This document shows, one piece after another, positions 1 to 10,800 of a stretch of DNA of 64,000 nucleotides. The translations under genes were made by a program, and so were the position numbers. Position 1 is the stretch's first letter. Each line of letters begins with the position of its first letter. A model generated the notes under the pieces. It saw nothing but the letters and a program-made list of their open reading frames with translations. It was not told the origin of the DNA and made no database searches. The stretch is from a bacterium (GTDB lineage Bacteria > Orphanbacterota > Orphanbacteria > Orphanbacterales > Orphanbacteraceae), in assembly GCA_025782575.1 (NCBI GenBank), contig JALGYY010000043.1, positions 229,093 through 293,092 of the forward strand, in the 5' to 3' direction.

Positions 1-891
1 CAATTTGCTCGTCAATATTCCATCCCCCACTGGTACTCCTGTCTGGATGATCTGATTCATGAGGAACGGCCGGGCGCTCTCCACATCCTGACTCCCCCCC
101 AGACCCATCTCGAAACTGCGCGAACCGGCCTGCAGGGTGGTTGTCACCTCCTGATCGAAAAGCCGTTAGCCATGTGCAAACGGGAATCCGAAGAGATCGC
201 AACGGAAGCGCGATCCGCAAAGCTCCACGTAGCCGTCTGCCACAACTATCTGAACGTCCCCGCCTACTTGAAAGCCGGGCGATTGATAGACAAAGGCTTT
301 GTGGGGAAAGTTGTTTCTGCCGAAGTCTACTGGCGGGGCTCATCTTCCGCGGTCGGGGACCGGTACGAATCCACGGAGTGGGTCAACAAGATGCCCGGTG
401 GCCCGTTTCAAGAAATTGCGCCCCACTGCGTTTACATGTTGAGTGACGTTCTCGGCCCATTGACATTTTCATCGGCGTCGGTGCGGACCCGGGATGGCGA
501 ACTGAAAGCTCTTTACGAGTCAAAAAGCGGCCTTGCCTCAATGTCCATTTCCTTGCGGTCTAATCCGGTCCGCAAGGTTCTTCGCATTCATGGGACGGAA
601 GCGTCTCTCCATGTCGACCTCAGTACGAGCACGCTCATCCGCCTCCGGGCGAAGAGAGACAGCATGCAATCCCGAACGACGGTCAATCTTCACCAGGCAT
701 TTCAGTGGGCGGCAGAGACCGGCATGAACATAGGACGCACGATTCTAGGCCGACTGCCACGGGGACACGAGTCACTGATTGCCGGGTTCTACTCTTCCCT
801 CGCCCGGGGGGAGGCCCCTTTTCCCGACATCGAAAGCGGCATCTCGACCATAGCCGCTATCGATCCTCTATGGGAGGCACTTCGAAGATAA
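1..891 (+). CDS. Gfo/Idh/MocA-family oxidoreductase (5' truncated by window edge)
   Basis: Frame 1 is open from base 1; upstream of the listed Met it reads ...HWYSCLDDLIHEERPGALHILTPPQTHLETARTGLQGGCHLLIEKPLAMCKRE, the typical Gfo/Idh/MocA EKP motif region; stop TAA at 889-891. Confidence 0.85.
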   Translation, partial: QFARQYSIPHWYSCLDDLIHEERPGALHILTPPQTHLETARTGLQGGCHLLIEKPLAMCKRESEEIATEARSAKLHVAVCHNYLNVPAYLKAGRLIDKGFVGKVVSAEVYWRGSSSAVGDRYESTEWVNKMPGGPFQEIAPHCVYMLSDVLGPLTFSSASVRTRDGELKALYESKSGLASMSISLRSNPVRKVLRIHGTEASLHVDLSTSTLIRLRAKRDSMQSRTTVNLHQAFQWAAETGMNIGRTILGRLPRGHESLIAGFYSSLARGEAPFPDIESGISTIAAIDPLWEALRR

Positions 892-949
892 TGAAGGGGG
901 CGAGGCCGGTCTGATCCTGCTATGCTCCGGCAATGCTGGAGTTCCCCCG

Positions 950-3619
950 TTGAGTCGAACGCCGAAAGAGGATCGTCAGGTTCCGGCCATCCCCGGTGAT
1001 CGCGTCGGCCGCTATATGATCGTGGAAGAGATCGGTCATGGCGGAATGGGTGTCGTATTTCGCGCCACAGATGTTGAACTCGGACGGGATGTGGCGCTCA
1101 AGTTCCCCTGGGCAGACCTGGAGGAGAGTGATCACGGCATCCGGCGGTTCCGCCGGGAAGCGAAATCCTCTTCCAGGCTGAGCCATCCCAACATCGTCCC
1201 CGTTATCGAAATCCTGGAACATAAAGGTTCCCCCTGCATCGTTCTTCAACTGGTGGAAGGGGAGGATCTGCGGAACTATCTGAAGCGGATCGGCTCGATC
1301 GAATCGGGCCGCATTCTCCGTTTGAGCGAAGACATCGGGAAGGGGCTCGCTCATGCTCACTCCCAACGGATCCTTCATCGCGATGTGAATCCCAAAAACA
1401 TCATGATCACTCCTGAAGGACGGGCTCTCCTGACCGACTTCGGCCTGGCCCGCCTCCTCCCCGGCCCAGAGGTTCTCTCGGCCGACACGACAGTCTCCAC
1501 CAGCCTGACCGCCAAAGGCGCGGCCATCGGCACGCCCCGCTACATGTCTCCGGAGCAGGCGCTCGGCCGCACGCTTGATGAGCGAAGCGATATATTCTCC
1601 CTCGGCACGGTGATGTATGAAATGTGCACGGGGAGCCCGGCATTTTCAGGCGGCGAAATGGGTGAGCTTTATGATCGAATTATTCATGGTGCACCTAAGC
1701 CGATTTCGAAATTTACGTCTGCTGTCCCGGCCGAACTCGAAAGAGTCATTCGAAAGTGTATGGCCAAGCGACCCGACGAGCGGTATCAGAACGTGGAGGA
1801 TCTACTGGTTGACCTCCGTTCGCTCCGCAGGGAACTTGACCATGAGACGTACCCGGGCAGCCATGGGATCGGTGATAGAAGAGGGGTTGATCGCCGTAAA
1901 GGGCAACGGAGCATCTGGATACCGGCGTTACTCGCCCTCCCCCTGATTGCCGGCGGGATCTGGTACGCGTTTTTCCGTGATAGTGACGCATTGCCGAAAG
2001 GTCGGCCGATCCAGATAACCAGCAACGCGGCATGGGAAGGGATGCCATCCCTTTCTCCCGATGGAAACCAGATCGCCTATGTCTCCAACGCCTCGGGAAA
2101 CCTCGACATCTATTTGATCGGCGTCGAAGGAGGAGAGTCGCTTCAACTTACTGACGATGCTGGTGAGGATCGCAATCCTTTCTGGTTTCCCGACGGCAGC
2201 TCGGTAGGATTCGCGTCCAATCGAAGCGGGGACTGGGGAGTGTGGAAGGTCGGGCGGTTCGGAGGAGGCCCCATAATGGTCGTTTCTCATGCAACGTACG
2301 GCGCAATCTCTCCTGAGGGTGATCGAATGGCTGTGGAGACCAAGACAGAACCGATCGGTTCTGTCGGTATCGGACTGGTTGACATGATCAGGCCGGCCGA
2401 ACCGCGACTCCTGACAATTGCCGAAGACGGGTCCTGGAAACATGAAACGCCGAGCTGGTCACCCGACGGGGAGCGGATCTGCTATGCCGATCTCAATTCC
2501 CTCCGGCTCGTATCTTCTGACGGTGGTCGGGGACGACGACTGATCGCCGATGGGGGGCCCGACTTCCACCCGGCCTGGTCGCCTTCGGGCAGGCACATCT
2601 ACTTCTCCTCCAGCCGGGCCGGCACCCCGGCAATCTGGAGACTGCATATTTCCTCGGGGAAACTGGAGCGGGTCACAATGGGAACGGGGCCCGAGAGCTG
2701 GCCCGATATTTCGGCCGATGGCAAAAAGCTCGCCTATGGAACCGGAGCCGCCGACCGGGATGTAGTTCTTCTCGACCGCGAACGGGGCTTATTAACCCGA
2801 ATCCCGGGGGTGAGCCAGGTTATGGCGATCGGACCTCGCGCCGACCGCATTCTCTTTGCGCGACCGTGGTCGCGGGGCCGCGTCGATCTGTGGGAGCTGC
2901 TGCTGGAGGGAGGCCTTCCGGCGGGTCCACCGAGAAAACTGACCGATCATCCCGGAGTGTCAACCCATCCCTGCCTCTCCCCCGACGGTAAGTGGATTGC
3001 CTACTATCGGGTGCTGGAAGGGCAGCGAAAAGTATGGGTGATCCCGGCCCGGGGTGGCGAACCGGTTTTGCTCGACAACGACGGGGGGTTCAGCATGCTT
3101 CCCGTCTGGTCGCCCGACGGATCACGTCTTGCCTACTTGTCGAAGCGAGGAGGAGTGTGGAGAGTACGAACCCTCGCCATGGCGGAAGGCCGGGCAACCA
3201 GTGAACCTCGAGCAATCACACCCGCCGGGATGGTTGCCTCCGGTGTCGCCTGGTCGCCGGACGGGAAATCTCTCGCAGTCGTGGGAATGACGGATGACAA
3301 AAAGGAGGTCTTCGTGATTCCCGCCGGTGGGGGCAGTCCGATTCAGATCACATGGGGAGCTGAACCCCACTCTGTGCGCTGGGATCCGGCGACCGGCCGG
3401 CTTCTTGTCAGCGGCAGTTGGGGAGGAGACAGAATCCGGCTCCGCTCCATCCCGTCCGGCGGGGGAAAACCGGACCCCCTCGATCCATTGATCGAGTTCG
3501 GTGGACTTGATGCGCCCGCTCTCTTCGATATCGATGAACAAGGCAAGCTACTCATTTACTCGAGAAGTAACCTGCACGGTGATATCTGGCTTCTTGCAAC
3601 AGAAGAAGGGAGCTACTGA
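950..3619 (+). CDS. Membrane Ser/Thr protein kinase with C-terminal TolB/PD40-type beta-propeller
   Basis: Kinase motifs IGHGGMGVVF, VALK, HRDVNPKN, DFGLAR, GTPRYMSPEQ; TM segment IPALLALPLIAGGIWYAFF; repeated (P)SWSPDGxxIxY propeller motifs; TTG start. Confidence 0.9.
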   Translation: MSRTPKEDRQVPAIPGDRVGRYMIVEEIGHGGMGVVFRATDVELGRDVALKFPWADLEESDHGIRRFRREAKSSSRLSHPNIVPVIEILEHKGSPCIVLQLVEGEDLRNYLKRIGSIESGRILRLSEDIGKGLAHAHSQRILHRDVNPKNIMITPEGRALLTDFGLARLLPGPEVLSADTTVSTSLTAKGAAIGTPRYMSPEQALGRTLDERSDIFSLGTVMYEMCTGSPAFSGGEMGELYDRIIHGAPKPISKFTSAVPAELERVIRKCMAKRPDERYQNVEDLLVDLRSLRRELDHETYPGSHGIGDRRGVDRRKGQRSIWIPALLALPLIAGGIWYAFFRDSDALPKGRPIQITSNAAWEGMPSLSPDGNQIAYVSNASGNLDIYLIGVEGGESLQLTDDAGEDRNPFWFPDGSSVGFASNRSGDWGVWKVGRFGGGPIMVVSHATYGAISPEGDRMAVETKTEPIGSVGIGLVDMIRPAEPRLLTIAEDGSWKHETPSWSPDGERICYADLNSLRLVSSDGGRGRRLIADGGPDFHPAWSPSGRHIYFSSSRAGTPAIWRLHISSGKLERVTMGTGPESWPDISADGKKLAYGTGAADRDVVLLDRERGLLTRIPGVSQVMAIGPRADRILFARPWSRGRVDLWELLLEGGLPAGPPRKLTDHPGVSTHPCLSPDGKWIAYYRVLEGQRKVWVIPARGGEPVLLDNDGGFSMLPVWSPDGSRLAYLSKRGGVWRVRTLAMAEGRATSEPRAITPAGMVASGVAWSPDGKSLAVVGMTDDKKEVFVIPAGGGSPIQITWGAEPHSVRWDPATGRLLVSGSWGGDRIRLRSIPSGGGKPDPLDPLIEFGGLDAPALFDIDEQGKLLIYSRSNLHGDIWLLATEEGSY

Positions 3620-3783
3620 CAGTATCCCCCGGAAGGAATACAACGCACTCAGCTGAAGGCGATGCTGGACATATGGGAAAGATTGTGATATTCTGCAACA
3701 AATTTCCTCTTATGATTCACTTGTCGTAGGCTGCATCCGTCCGCCTCTGGCGAGCCAATAGGAACACCGGGAGGTAGGGACGG

Positions 3784-4329
3784 GTGTATCGTTCCGTGAT
3801 CCTTCTCACTCTTGCATCTTTGGGGCTTCTATGGGCTCCTTCAATCGACGCGGCCGGATTCGAGCTGAAGTCCTCTGTAATCGGGGCAGCCGGTTCACCC
3901 GGATCGAGTGCGAGCTTCAATTCGAACGGCACTCTTGGTCAATCCTCCTCCATTGGGCCGGGAGGGAGCACTACATTTGTTCTGACAGGCGGTTTCTGGA
4001 GTAAGCTTCAAACGGCAACCGGCATCTTCGAAGCGGCTATCCCTCCTATCTTCCGGAACGCTTTGCTTCCCAATGCTCCGAACCCGTTCAACCCCGTTAC
4101 ATCGATCAACTTTGAAGTAAGCAAACAATCTCCGGTCATCATTACCATTTTCAACATAAAGGGCCAGGCAGTACGAAACCTGGTCCGGGAAGTAAGAGAG
4201 CCGGGCCGGTACGAGATCCTGTGGGACGGAAAGAACAACCAAGGCAGACAGCTCGCTTCGGGCGTTTTCTTCTGCCAGTTTCAGGTCGGCGAGTTCAGCG
4301 ACGTCAGAAAAATGCTTCTATTGAAATAG
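3784..4329 (+). CDS. Small secreted protein with FlgD/T9SS-like C-terminal domain
   Basis: GTG start after GGGAGG-type RBS; signal peptide MYRSVILLTLASLGLLWAPSIDA; C-terminus NAPNPFNPVTSINFEV...ILWDGKNNQGRQLASGVFFCQ...RKMLLLK. Confidence 0.7.
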   Translation: MYRSVILLTLASLGLLWAPSIDAAGFELKSSVIGAAGSPGSSASFNSNGTLGQSSSIGPGGSTTFVLTGGFWSKLQTATGIFEAAIPPIFRNALLPNAPNPFNPVTSINFEVSKQSPVIITIFNIKGQAVRNLVREVREPGRYEILWDGKNNQGRQLASGVFFCQFQVGEFSDVRKMLLLK

Positions 4330-4342
4330 GAAGGAACGTCTC

Positions 4343-6271
4343 GTGAGAACCTCCATCATCATCTGTTTGAGTGTTTGCACCTTGCTTTTTTTCATGACTT
4401 CGCCTCTGGAGGCACAGATTCCCAGGCTCATCAATTACCAGGGGATTCTGACGGACACAGGCGGCAGCCCGATTACCGGCAGCCACGCTCTGATTTTTTC
4501 GCTCTACTCTGACAGCGCGGCAAGCGCGACCCTGCTCTGGACGGATTCCTATCCGGCCGTTTCGGTCGATGAAGGTCTCTTTCACGTGATTCTCGGCAAT
4601 GGGGCGGCCATTCCTGATTCCGCGTTCGTGGAACTCGCCCTCTGGCTCGGCATACAGGTCGACGCCGACCCTGAGATCGCACCCCGCTCCCAGATCACCT
4701 CGACCCCCTGGTCGATTCGGGCCGCCATGGCCGACAGCGCCGGGATGGTCGGCGCTCACAGTCATGACGATCTCTATTTCACTGAATCGGAGTTGAGTAC
4801 GCCGGGCGCACTGAACGATGGGGGGAACCCGGTGGACTGGACCAAGCTGAAGGGTGTGCCGGGCGGCTTCGCCGACGGGACCGACGATGTCGGAGGCCCC
4901 GACGGGGACTGGACGATTAACGGATCCGACATGTCGTCAGCTGTAGCCGGCAACGTCGGAATCGGAACTCCTACGCCGAGCGTGAAGCTGGAAGTAGCCG
5001 GCATGCTCCAGACCGACACGCTCAAGATCCCGACCGGCGCAGCCGCCGGGTTGATTCTGACTACGGATGCGAACGGGGTGGCATCGTGGCAGCCGGCGCC
5101 AGGCACGGGCGACATTACTGCGGTGTTCGCAGGTACGGGACTCACCGGCGGCGGCACAGGTGGCGACGTGACCATGAACGCCGACCTTGCCGGAAGCGGC
5201 GCGGCTACCACGGTCGCCCGCAGCGATCATGAACATGACGCTTATTCCGATACCGCTCATGCACACGATAATCGTTATTTTACGGAGTCCGAGCTGAATA
5301 CATCCGGTGTCTTGAACGACGCCGGGAATCCGGTGGATTGGACAAGATTAAAAGGTGTGCCGGCCGACTTCGCTGATGGTACCGATGACATCAGCACGGA
5401 TACCGACTGGACCATCAATGTCAATGAGATGTATTCCGGTGTATCGGGCAATGTAGGTGTCGGAACGAACTCTCCCGCAGCTAAACTCCACGTATTAAAC
5501 AGCAACGGGAACTACGTCCATCTTGGTCACGACACTTACGGCGTGTTCGGATATCACCAGACAGGAGCCAACTTCGGGTACATCGGTTCGTCTCAATACG
5601 GCGTCTACGGCAAAGATTCCAACACGGGAAGCTACGGTTTTCTCGGGGGCGGAAACACGGGTGTGGCCGGACACAGTTCGACTGCTGCCGGTATTTCCGG
5701 GACGAGTACGAGCGGATACGGCATCTACGGATTCAGCGATTTCTCCTGGGCCGGGTTCTTCCAGGGGGATATCCGCGTCGTCGGTTCGGTCACCGAAGGT
5801 GCGGCTTTCTCGCTGATCGATCATCCCCTCGATCCGGAAAACATGTTGCTCCGAAACAAAGTCGTTGTATCGCCTGAGAACCTGCTGATCTATCGCGGAA
5901 AAGTCACCCTGGATGAAAGCGGAGAGGCGATTGTCACGATGCCCGGCTACTTCAAAGCCCTCGCCAGGGAGGAAGAGGCGACGGTCACGCTCACTTCGGT
6001 GGGAAGACCGTTTCTTACCGGCTACGAGTGGCGCAGCGATGGCGCCGCTTTCATCGTATATGGCGACCCCGGCCGGGACGTCTCGTGGACAGCACTCGCC
6101 GGGCGCGATGACCCGGTAAGCCGCCAGCTCGCCATGCCTGTGGAAGAAGAAAAGGGGCCGGATAACGGTGTTTGTGATCGCGGAGAGTTTCTCTATCCCG
6201 CAGCCTACGGCTATCCGGCCAACCGGGGAGCGGACTACCAGACTCAGCAGGAGCTGGCCCCGGAGAAATAG
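4343..6271 (+). CDS. Secreted tail-fibre/adhesin-like repeat protein
   Basis: Signal peptide; two copies of an ~80-aa module H(S/A)HDxxYFTESELxTxGxLNDxGNPVDWTxLKGVPxxFADGTDD...GNVG(I/V)GTxxPxxKLxV typical of phage-tail/fibre stalk-like proteins. Confidence 0.7.
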   Translation: MRTSIIICLSVCTLLFFMTSPLEAQIPRLINYQGILTDTGGSPITGSHALIFSLYSDSAASATLLWTDSYPAVSVDEGLFHVILGNGAAIPDSAFVELALWLGIQVDADPEIAPRSQITSTPWSIRAAMADSAGMVGAHSHDDLYFTESELSTPGALNDGGNPVDWTKLKGVPGGFADGTDDVGGPDGDWTINGSDMSSAVAGNVGIGTPTPSVKLEVAGMLQTDTLKIPTGAAAGLILTTDANGVASWQPAPGTGDITAVFAGTGLTGGGTGGDVTMNADLAGSGAATTVARSDHEHDAYSDTAHAHDNRYFTESELNTSGVLNDAGNPVDWTRLKGVPADFADGTDDISTDTDWTINVNEMYSGVSGNVGVGTNSPAAKLHVLNSNGNYVHLGHDTYGVFGYHQTGANFGYIGSSQYGVYGKDSNTGSYGFLGGGNTGVAGHSSTAAGISGTSTSGYGIYGFSDFSWAGFFQGDIRVVGSVTEGAAFSLIDHPLDPENMLLRNKVVVSPENLLIYRGKVTLDESGEAIVTMPGYFKALAREEEATVTLTSVGRPFLTGYEWRSDGAAFIVYGDPGRDVSWTALAGRDDPVSRQLAMPVEEEKGPDNGVCDRGEFLYPAAYGYPANRGADYQTQQELAPEK

Positions 6272-6517
6272 GAATCGGCCTCTGATCGGAATCGCATCCG
6301 GCTTCTCCCCGGAAGTACGTGTACGGAGTCGGTGCGCGTCAAAGTATTATCACCTCCGGACCCTGTATGACCTCTCCTCTACGCATTTGATCTCTAGATT
6401 TATCGAAGAATCAAGGCTAGAATACCACAGTAACTCCCCCGGACAGGCCGAGCCTCCTCAATACTGCCGCCAGACCGGGACAGGGTCGCTTCCGACAACT
6501 CTTGCAAAGGAACTGGC

Positions 6518-7897
6518 ATGCCACTCTCACCCGTAGTCGTAACGGGGGTCGGGCCGGTGAGCGCCATCGGGTGCGGCCGGAACGAGTTCTGGGATTCTCT
6601 CGTAAACGGCAGGGACGGCTTCGGCCCGATCACCCTGTGCGATGCTTCTGAATCTCCCTCGAAGATCGGCGCCGAAGTATCGGGCTTCGCTCTAGAGGAC
6701 TTCGTTGCGAAGGGTCACATCATGGGACGTCGAACCCCTCGAGCTGTTCAGCTCGCCCTCGCTTCCGCCGTGCTGGCGCTTCACGACGCCGAGATCGATC
6801 TCGACTCATGCGATGCGGATCGATTCGGTGTGTACGTCGGCACTTCGATGGGAAATATTGACGTAATTCTCAGCTTGAATGCTCGATTGATCAAGCAGGG
6901 CAACGTCCCTGCCCATGCCGCATTTCACGCATTCAATCACTCGGCGGCGTGTGTGATTTCTTCGTTCTTCAATATTCGAGGGCCCATTCAGACAGCCACT
7001 TCGGGGTGTAACTCCGGGATCGACGCGGTCGGCCAGGCGACGAGAATGATCCAGGCAGGTGCAGTCGACGCCATGCTCGTCATCGGCACTGATTGCGAGC
7101 TCGTATCAGAGGTGCTCGCCGCAATGAACGCATCGAATTCACTGACCACCAGATACAACGATGATCCCTCCCGCGCCTCACGACCATGGGACAAGGGGCG
7201 TGACGGCAATGTGATCGGCGAGGGAGCCGCAGGGCTCCTGCTCGAATCCGAGTCCCATGCCCGTTCACGAAACGCACGGATCTATGCGAGCGTCAAGGGA
7301 TACCAGGTTTCATCAGCCGGCCAGAACCGCCAGTACAGTCACGATTCTCCCGAAATCGACATCCGTCCGTGTGTGCGTGCGATGAAAGCCGCAATGGCTG
7401 AGGCCCGCTGGGATGCGAGCGAGGTCGATCTTGTTAACGCAAACGGATCTTCTTCTGTTCTCTACGACAAACTCGAGGGACTCGCGATGGCGGAGGTGTT
7501 CGGGAACCGTCTTTCAGAAACGCGGATCCATTCGCAGAAGTCGATGATGGGACAGCATGGCGCCGGATCGTCCGCCCTGCAGGCGGTGGGAGCCTGTCTG
7601 TCGATCAGGAGGGGAACGGCACCACCGACAATCAATTGTGATGATCCCGATCCCGAATGTGGCCCCCTTCGCATTTCGGGTAAAGCGGAGACTTTCTGGC
7701 CTGAACGTGTCCTGGTTCATTCGATCGGCCTTGGTGGCTTCTACTATTCCGCCGCCGCATTCGAGGCGGTCGAAGATAGCGGATCGATGCAGACCGGCGC
7801 GATCAGCGTTAAGTGGAGCGATGAGAAACACCCGATCTTCCAGCCCACAGAAGAGTTCCAGAAACCGCTCACACCGTGGGAGCCCCGCCGAGACTGA
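6518..7897 (+). CDS. Divergent beta-ketoacyl-ACP synthase (FabF-like fold)
   Basis: VVVTGVGPVSAIG, ATSGCNSGIDAVGQAT nucleophile Cys region, VNANGSSS, KSMMGQHGAGSS, TAPPTINCDDPDPEC. Confidence 0.85.
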   Translation: MPLSPVVVTGVGPVSAIGCGRNEFWDSLVNGRDGFGPITLCDASESPSKIGAEVSGFALEDFVAKGHIMGRRTPRAVQLALASAVLALHDAEIDLDSCDADRFGVYVGTSMGNIDVILSLNARLIKQGNVPAHAAFHAFNHSAACVISSFFNIRGPIQTATSGCNSGIDAVGQATRMIQAGAVDAMLVIGTDCELVSEVLAAMNASNSLTTRYNDDPSRASRPWDKGRDGNVIGEGAAGLLLESESHARSRNARIYASVKGYQVSSAGQNRQYSHDSPEIDIRPCVRAMKAAMAEARWDASEVDLVNANGSSSVLYDKLEGLAMAEVFGNRLSETRIHSQKSMMGQHGAGSSALQAVGACLSIRRGTAPPTINCDDPDPECGPLRISGKAETFWPERVLVHSIGLGGFYYSAAAFEAVEDSGSMQTGAISVKWSDEKHPIFQPTEEFQKPLTPWEPRRD

Positions 7898-10800
7898 TGT
7901 CGAATCCCTCCAGGTATCCGAGCAGGATCGCTCAATTCCGGCTTCTCGAAAAGCTGGGCCGGGGAGGCATGGGCGTGGTATTCAAGGCGCACGATACGCG
8001 CCTCGGGCGGAGTGTGGCCCTCAAGCTATTGAATACCGAGCATGCCGGCGAAGCGGTGTCTCGGAAACGATTGATATCGGAAGCGCAGGCGGCCGCCGCG
8101 CTGAACCATCCTCATATCGCCACGCTGTACGAGATGATCGAGTCCGATCAGGGCCTCTGTCTGGTAATGGAGTATGTGCCGGGTGCGACTCTGGAGAATC
8201 TCCTCCGGCAGAGTCCGGCGACGCCGGACCGGATTATCGTCTGGGCGCGTGCGATCGCCGAGGCAATCGCCGAAGCCCATCGGCACGGGATCGTGCATCG
8301 GGACATCAAAGCGGCGAATGTAATGGTCACGCCGCGCGATTCGATCAAGATTCTCGACTTCGGGCTTGCCCACATGACGAACCGCCTGCTCCAATCAAAC
8401 AAGGAGGGTGCGGATCGTCTCACCGAAGACGGCACGATCGTCGGCACTGTAGACTACCTGGCGCCCGAACTCTTGAGAGGTGAACCGGCTTCACCGGGGA
8501 GCGATGTATTTGCGCTCGGTGTCCTTTTCTATCTGATGACCGGCGGCGCGCTGCCGTTCCGCGGCCGGACCCCCGCTGTGATTCTTACAAAGATACTGAA
8601 CGAGGACGCACCCCCGCTTGAGTGCGAGCCGGGTTCGCCGCTCCAGGCGCTGCATGGTGTGATCCGAAAAGCGCTCGCGAAACAGGCAAGTGAACGATAC
8701 ACCGACGCGGGTGAGCTGGCGACTGATCTCGAAGCCTCAGTCGAATCGCGGAGAATTACCGGCACAGAAGTCGGTGACAAGGGCAAAGAAATTGCCGTCC
8801 CACCGAACAACCTGCCGTCCGACCTGACCCCCTTCATCGGTCACTCGATCGAACTGGACGAACTGGATGCTGCGATCGAAACCGGTCGGCTCATCACACT
8901 CACCGGGCTCGGAGGGACGGGCAAGTCGAGGCTCGCCATTGAACTCGGTCGCCGTCTGATCGATCGCTTTCCGGGCGGAGTGTTCCATATCGATTTCGCC
9001 TCCCTCCAGCCGGATGGTGACGGCATGAGCTTGATCGCCACTGCCGTCGGAATACGCGAGGAATCGCCGAGAACGGTTCTCGATCAATTGATCGATTCGT
9101 TTCGCGATCACCCGACCCTTCTTCTTTTCGATAATTGTGAGCATGTTCTGGATGTGGCAGGGGACTCGGCACGCCGACTTCTGGAAGCCTCCCCCCTTCT
9201 TTGTGTGATCGCGACGAGCCGGGATCGTCTCGAAGTGCCTGGCGAATCGGTTCACCCGGTTCGCGCACTCTCCCTTCCCGATCCGGGCACCAAAAATCTT
9301 TCGATAGAAGAGTTACTGGAGTACGAGTCCGTCCGGCTTTTTGTAGACCGAGCTCTCGCCTCTCACTCTGGCTTCGCCGTGAGCGAGAAGAATGGTGACG
9401 CCGTCGTCAGCATCTGCAGAAAACTCGACGGGATTCCCCTCGCAATTGAACTTGCCGCGGCTCGGACTCGTGTCCTCTCGATCGAACAGATCGATAAACG
9501 ACTTGAAAACCGGTTTCACCTGCTGACCTCCCGGAACCGTAGGACCTCCGCCCGCCATCAGACGTTACGAGCGACGATCGACTGGAGCGTCGATCTTCTG
9601 GACGACCTCGAGAAGCTCCTGTTTTTTCGATCAGGCATATTCCCCGGCAGTTTCGATCTCGGCGCGGCTGAGGTGATCTGTTCAGGCGGGGTGATCGAGG
9701 AGTTCGACGTACTGGACCTTATCTCGACGCTCGTCGACCGCTCGATTGTAGTGGCCGAAGAAGGGGCGGACGGAACGGTTCGATACAGACTCTATGAAAC
9801 TCTTCGAGCCTATGCTTCGGGCGAGCTCGCCGCTGCTGAAATTGAGCCGCTCGGCATTCGCTATGAGAACTATTATTCCGATCTCGCCATGAACGCGGCG
9901 GCCGAGCTGACGGGCCCTGACCAACTCGCCTGGTTTGCGCGGCTTGACCGTGAGTTTGTCAACCTGCGAACCATGCTGGATCGGGCGGCCACGCGAAACG
10001 ATTCGGAAACTCTCCTCGAGACGACCGCCGCACTCGGCCGGTACTGGCTCGTACGAGGGCACCTGTCTGAGGGGCGCCGTCATTCGGAGCGAGCCCTCCA
10101 GTTGGCAAGAAAATCTCGGACTGACGATCTTGTGGCACAGGTGCTTCTCTTTGCCGGCTCCCTCGCGAATGACCAGGGGGATTATGAAACCGCGATTGAA
10201 CGACTGGAAGCGGCCCTTGATATGAGAAAGAAACTGAAAGACAGGAGCGGTGCCGCCGAAGCGGCAGTCAGCCTGGGAATTACCGCCAGGGACCAGGGGG
10301 ACTATGAAAGGGCCGGCCGATTCCTGACCGAGGCAGTTGCGGCGACGAAGAAACTGGGTGAACCGGCGCGGGTCGCCCAGTCAATTCATGCGCTCGGGAT
10401 CACCCGGCATCGTGAAGGCGAGTGCGAACGGGCTGCCGCTCTGTTCGAGGAGGGCCTTGCCATTCGGGAGAGCCTCGGAGATCCGAGAGGAATCGCCGCG
10501 TTTCACGCTCATCTCGGAAGCGTCGCCTACGACCAGGGAGACCTCGACCGATCGACTGAACTGCTGGAACGGGGACTCGCCACGTTTCGTGAAGTAGGAA
10601 ACAGTCGGGGTATTGTTTATGCGTTACTCTATCTGGGCGGTATCGATCGCCGGCATGGTCGCTACGAGGAGGCCCGCACCCGATTCAAGGAATGCCTCGA
10701 TACATCGTATGAACTGGGTGACCGACTTCACGTCGCTCGTTCGATCGAATCATTCGCTCAGCTTGCTGCTGAAGAAGGAAACGGGGAAATTGCCCTTAAG

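Noticed and set aside
920-1378. Antisense ORFs within kinases and other genes (e.g. 920-1378, 1928-2443, 8737-9255, 13038-13577, 47686-48207)
   Set aside because: All overlap strongly supported sense genes, have no recognisable motifs and no convincing RBS.
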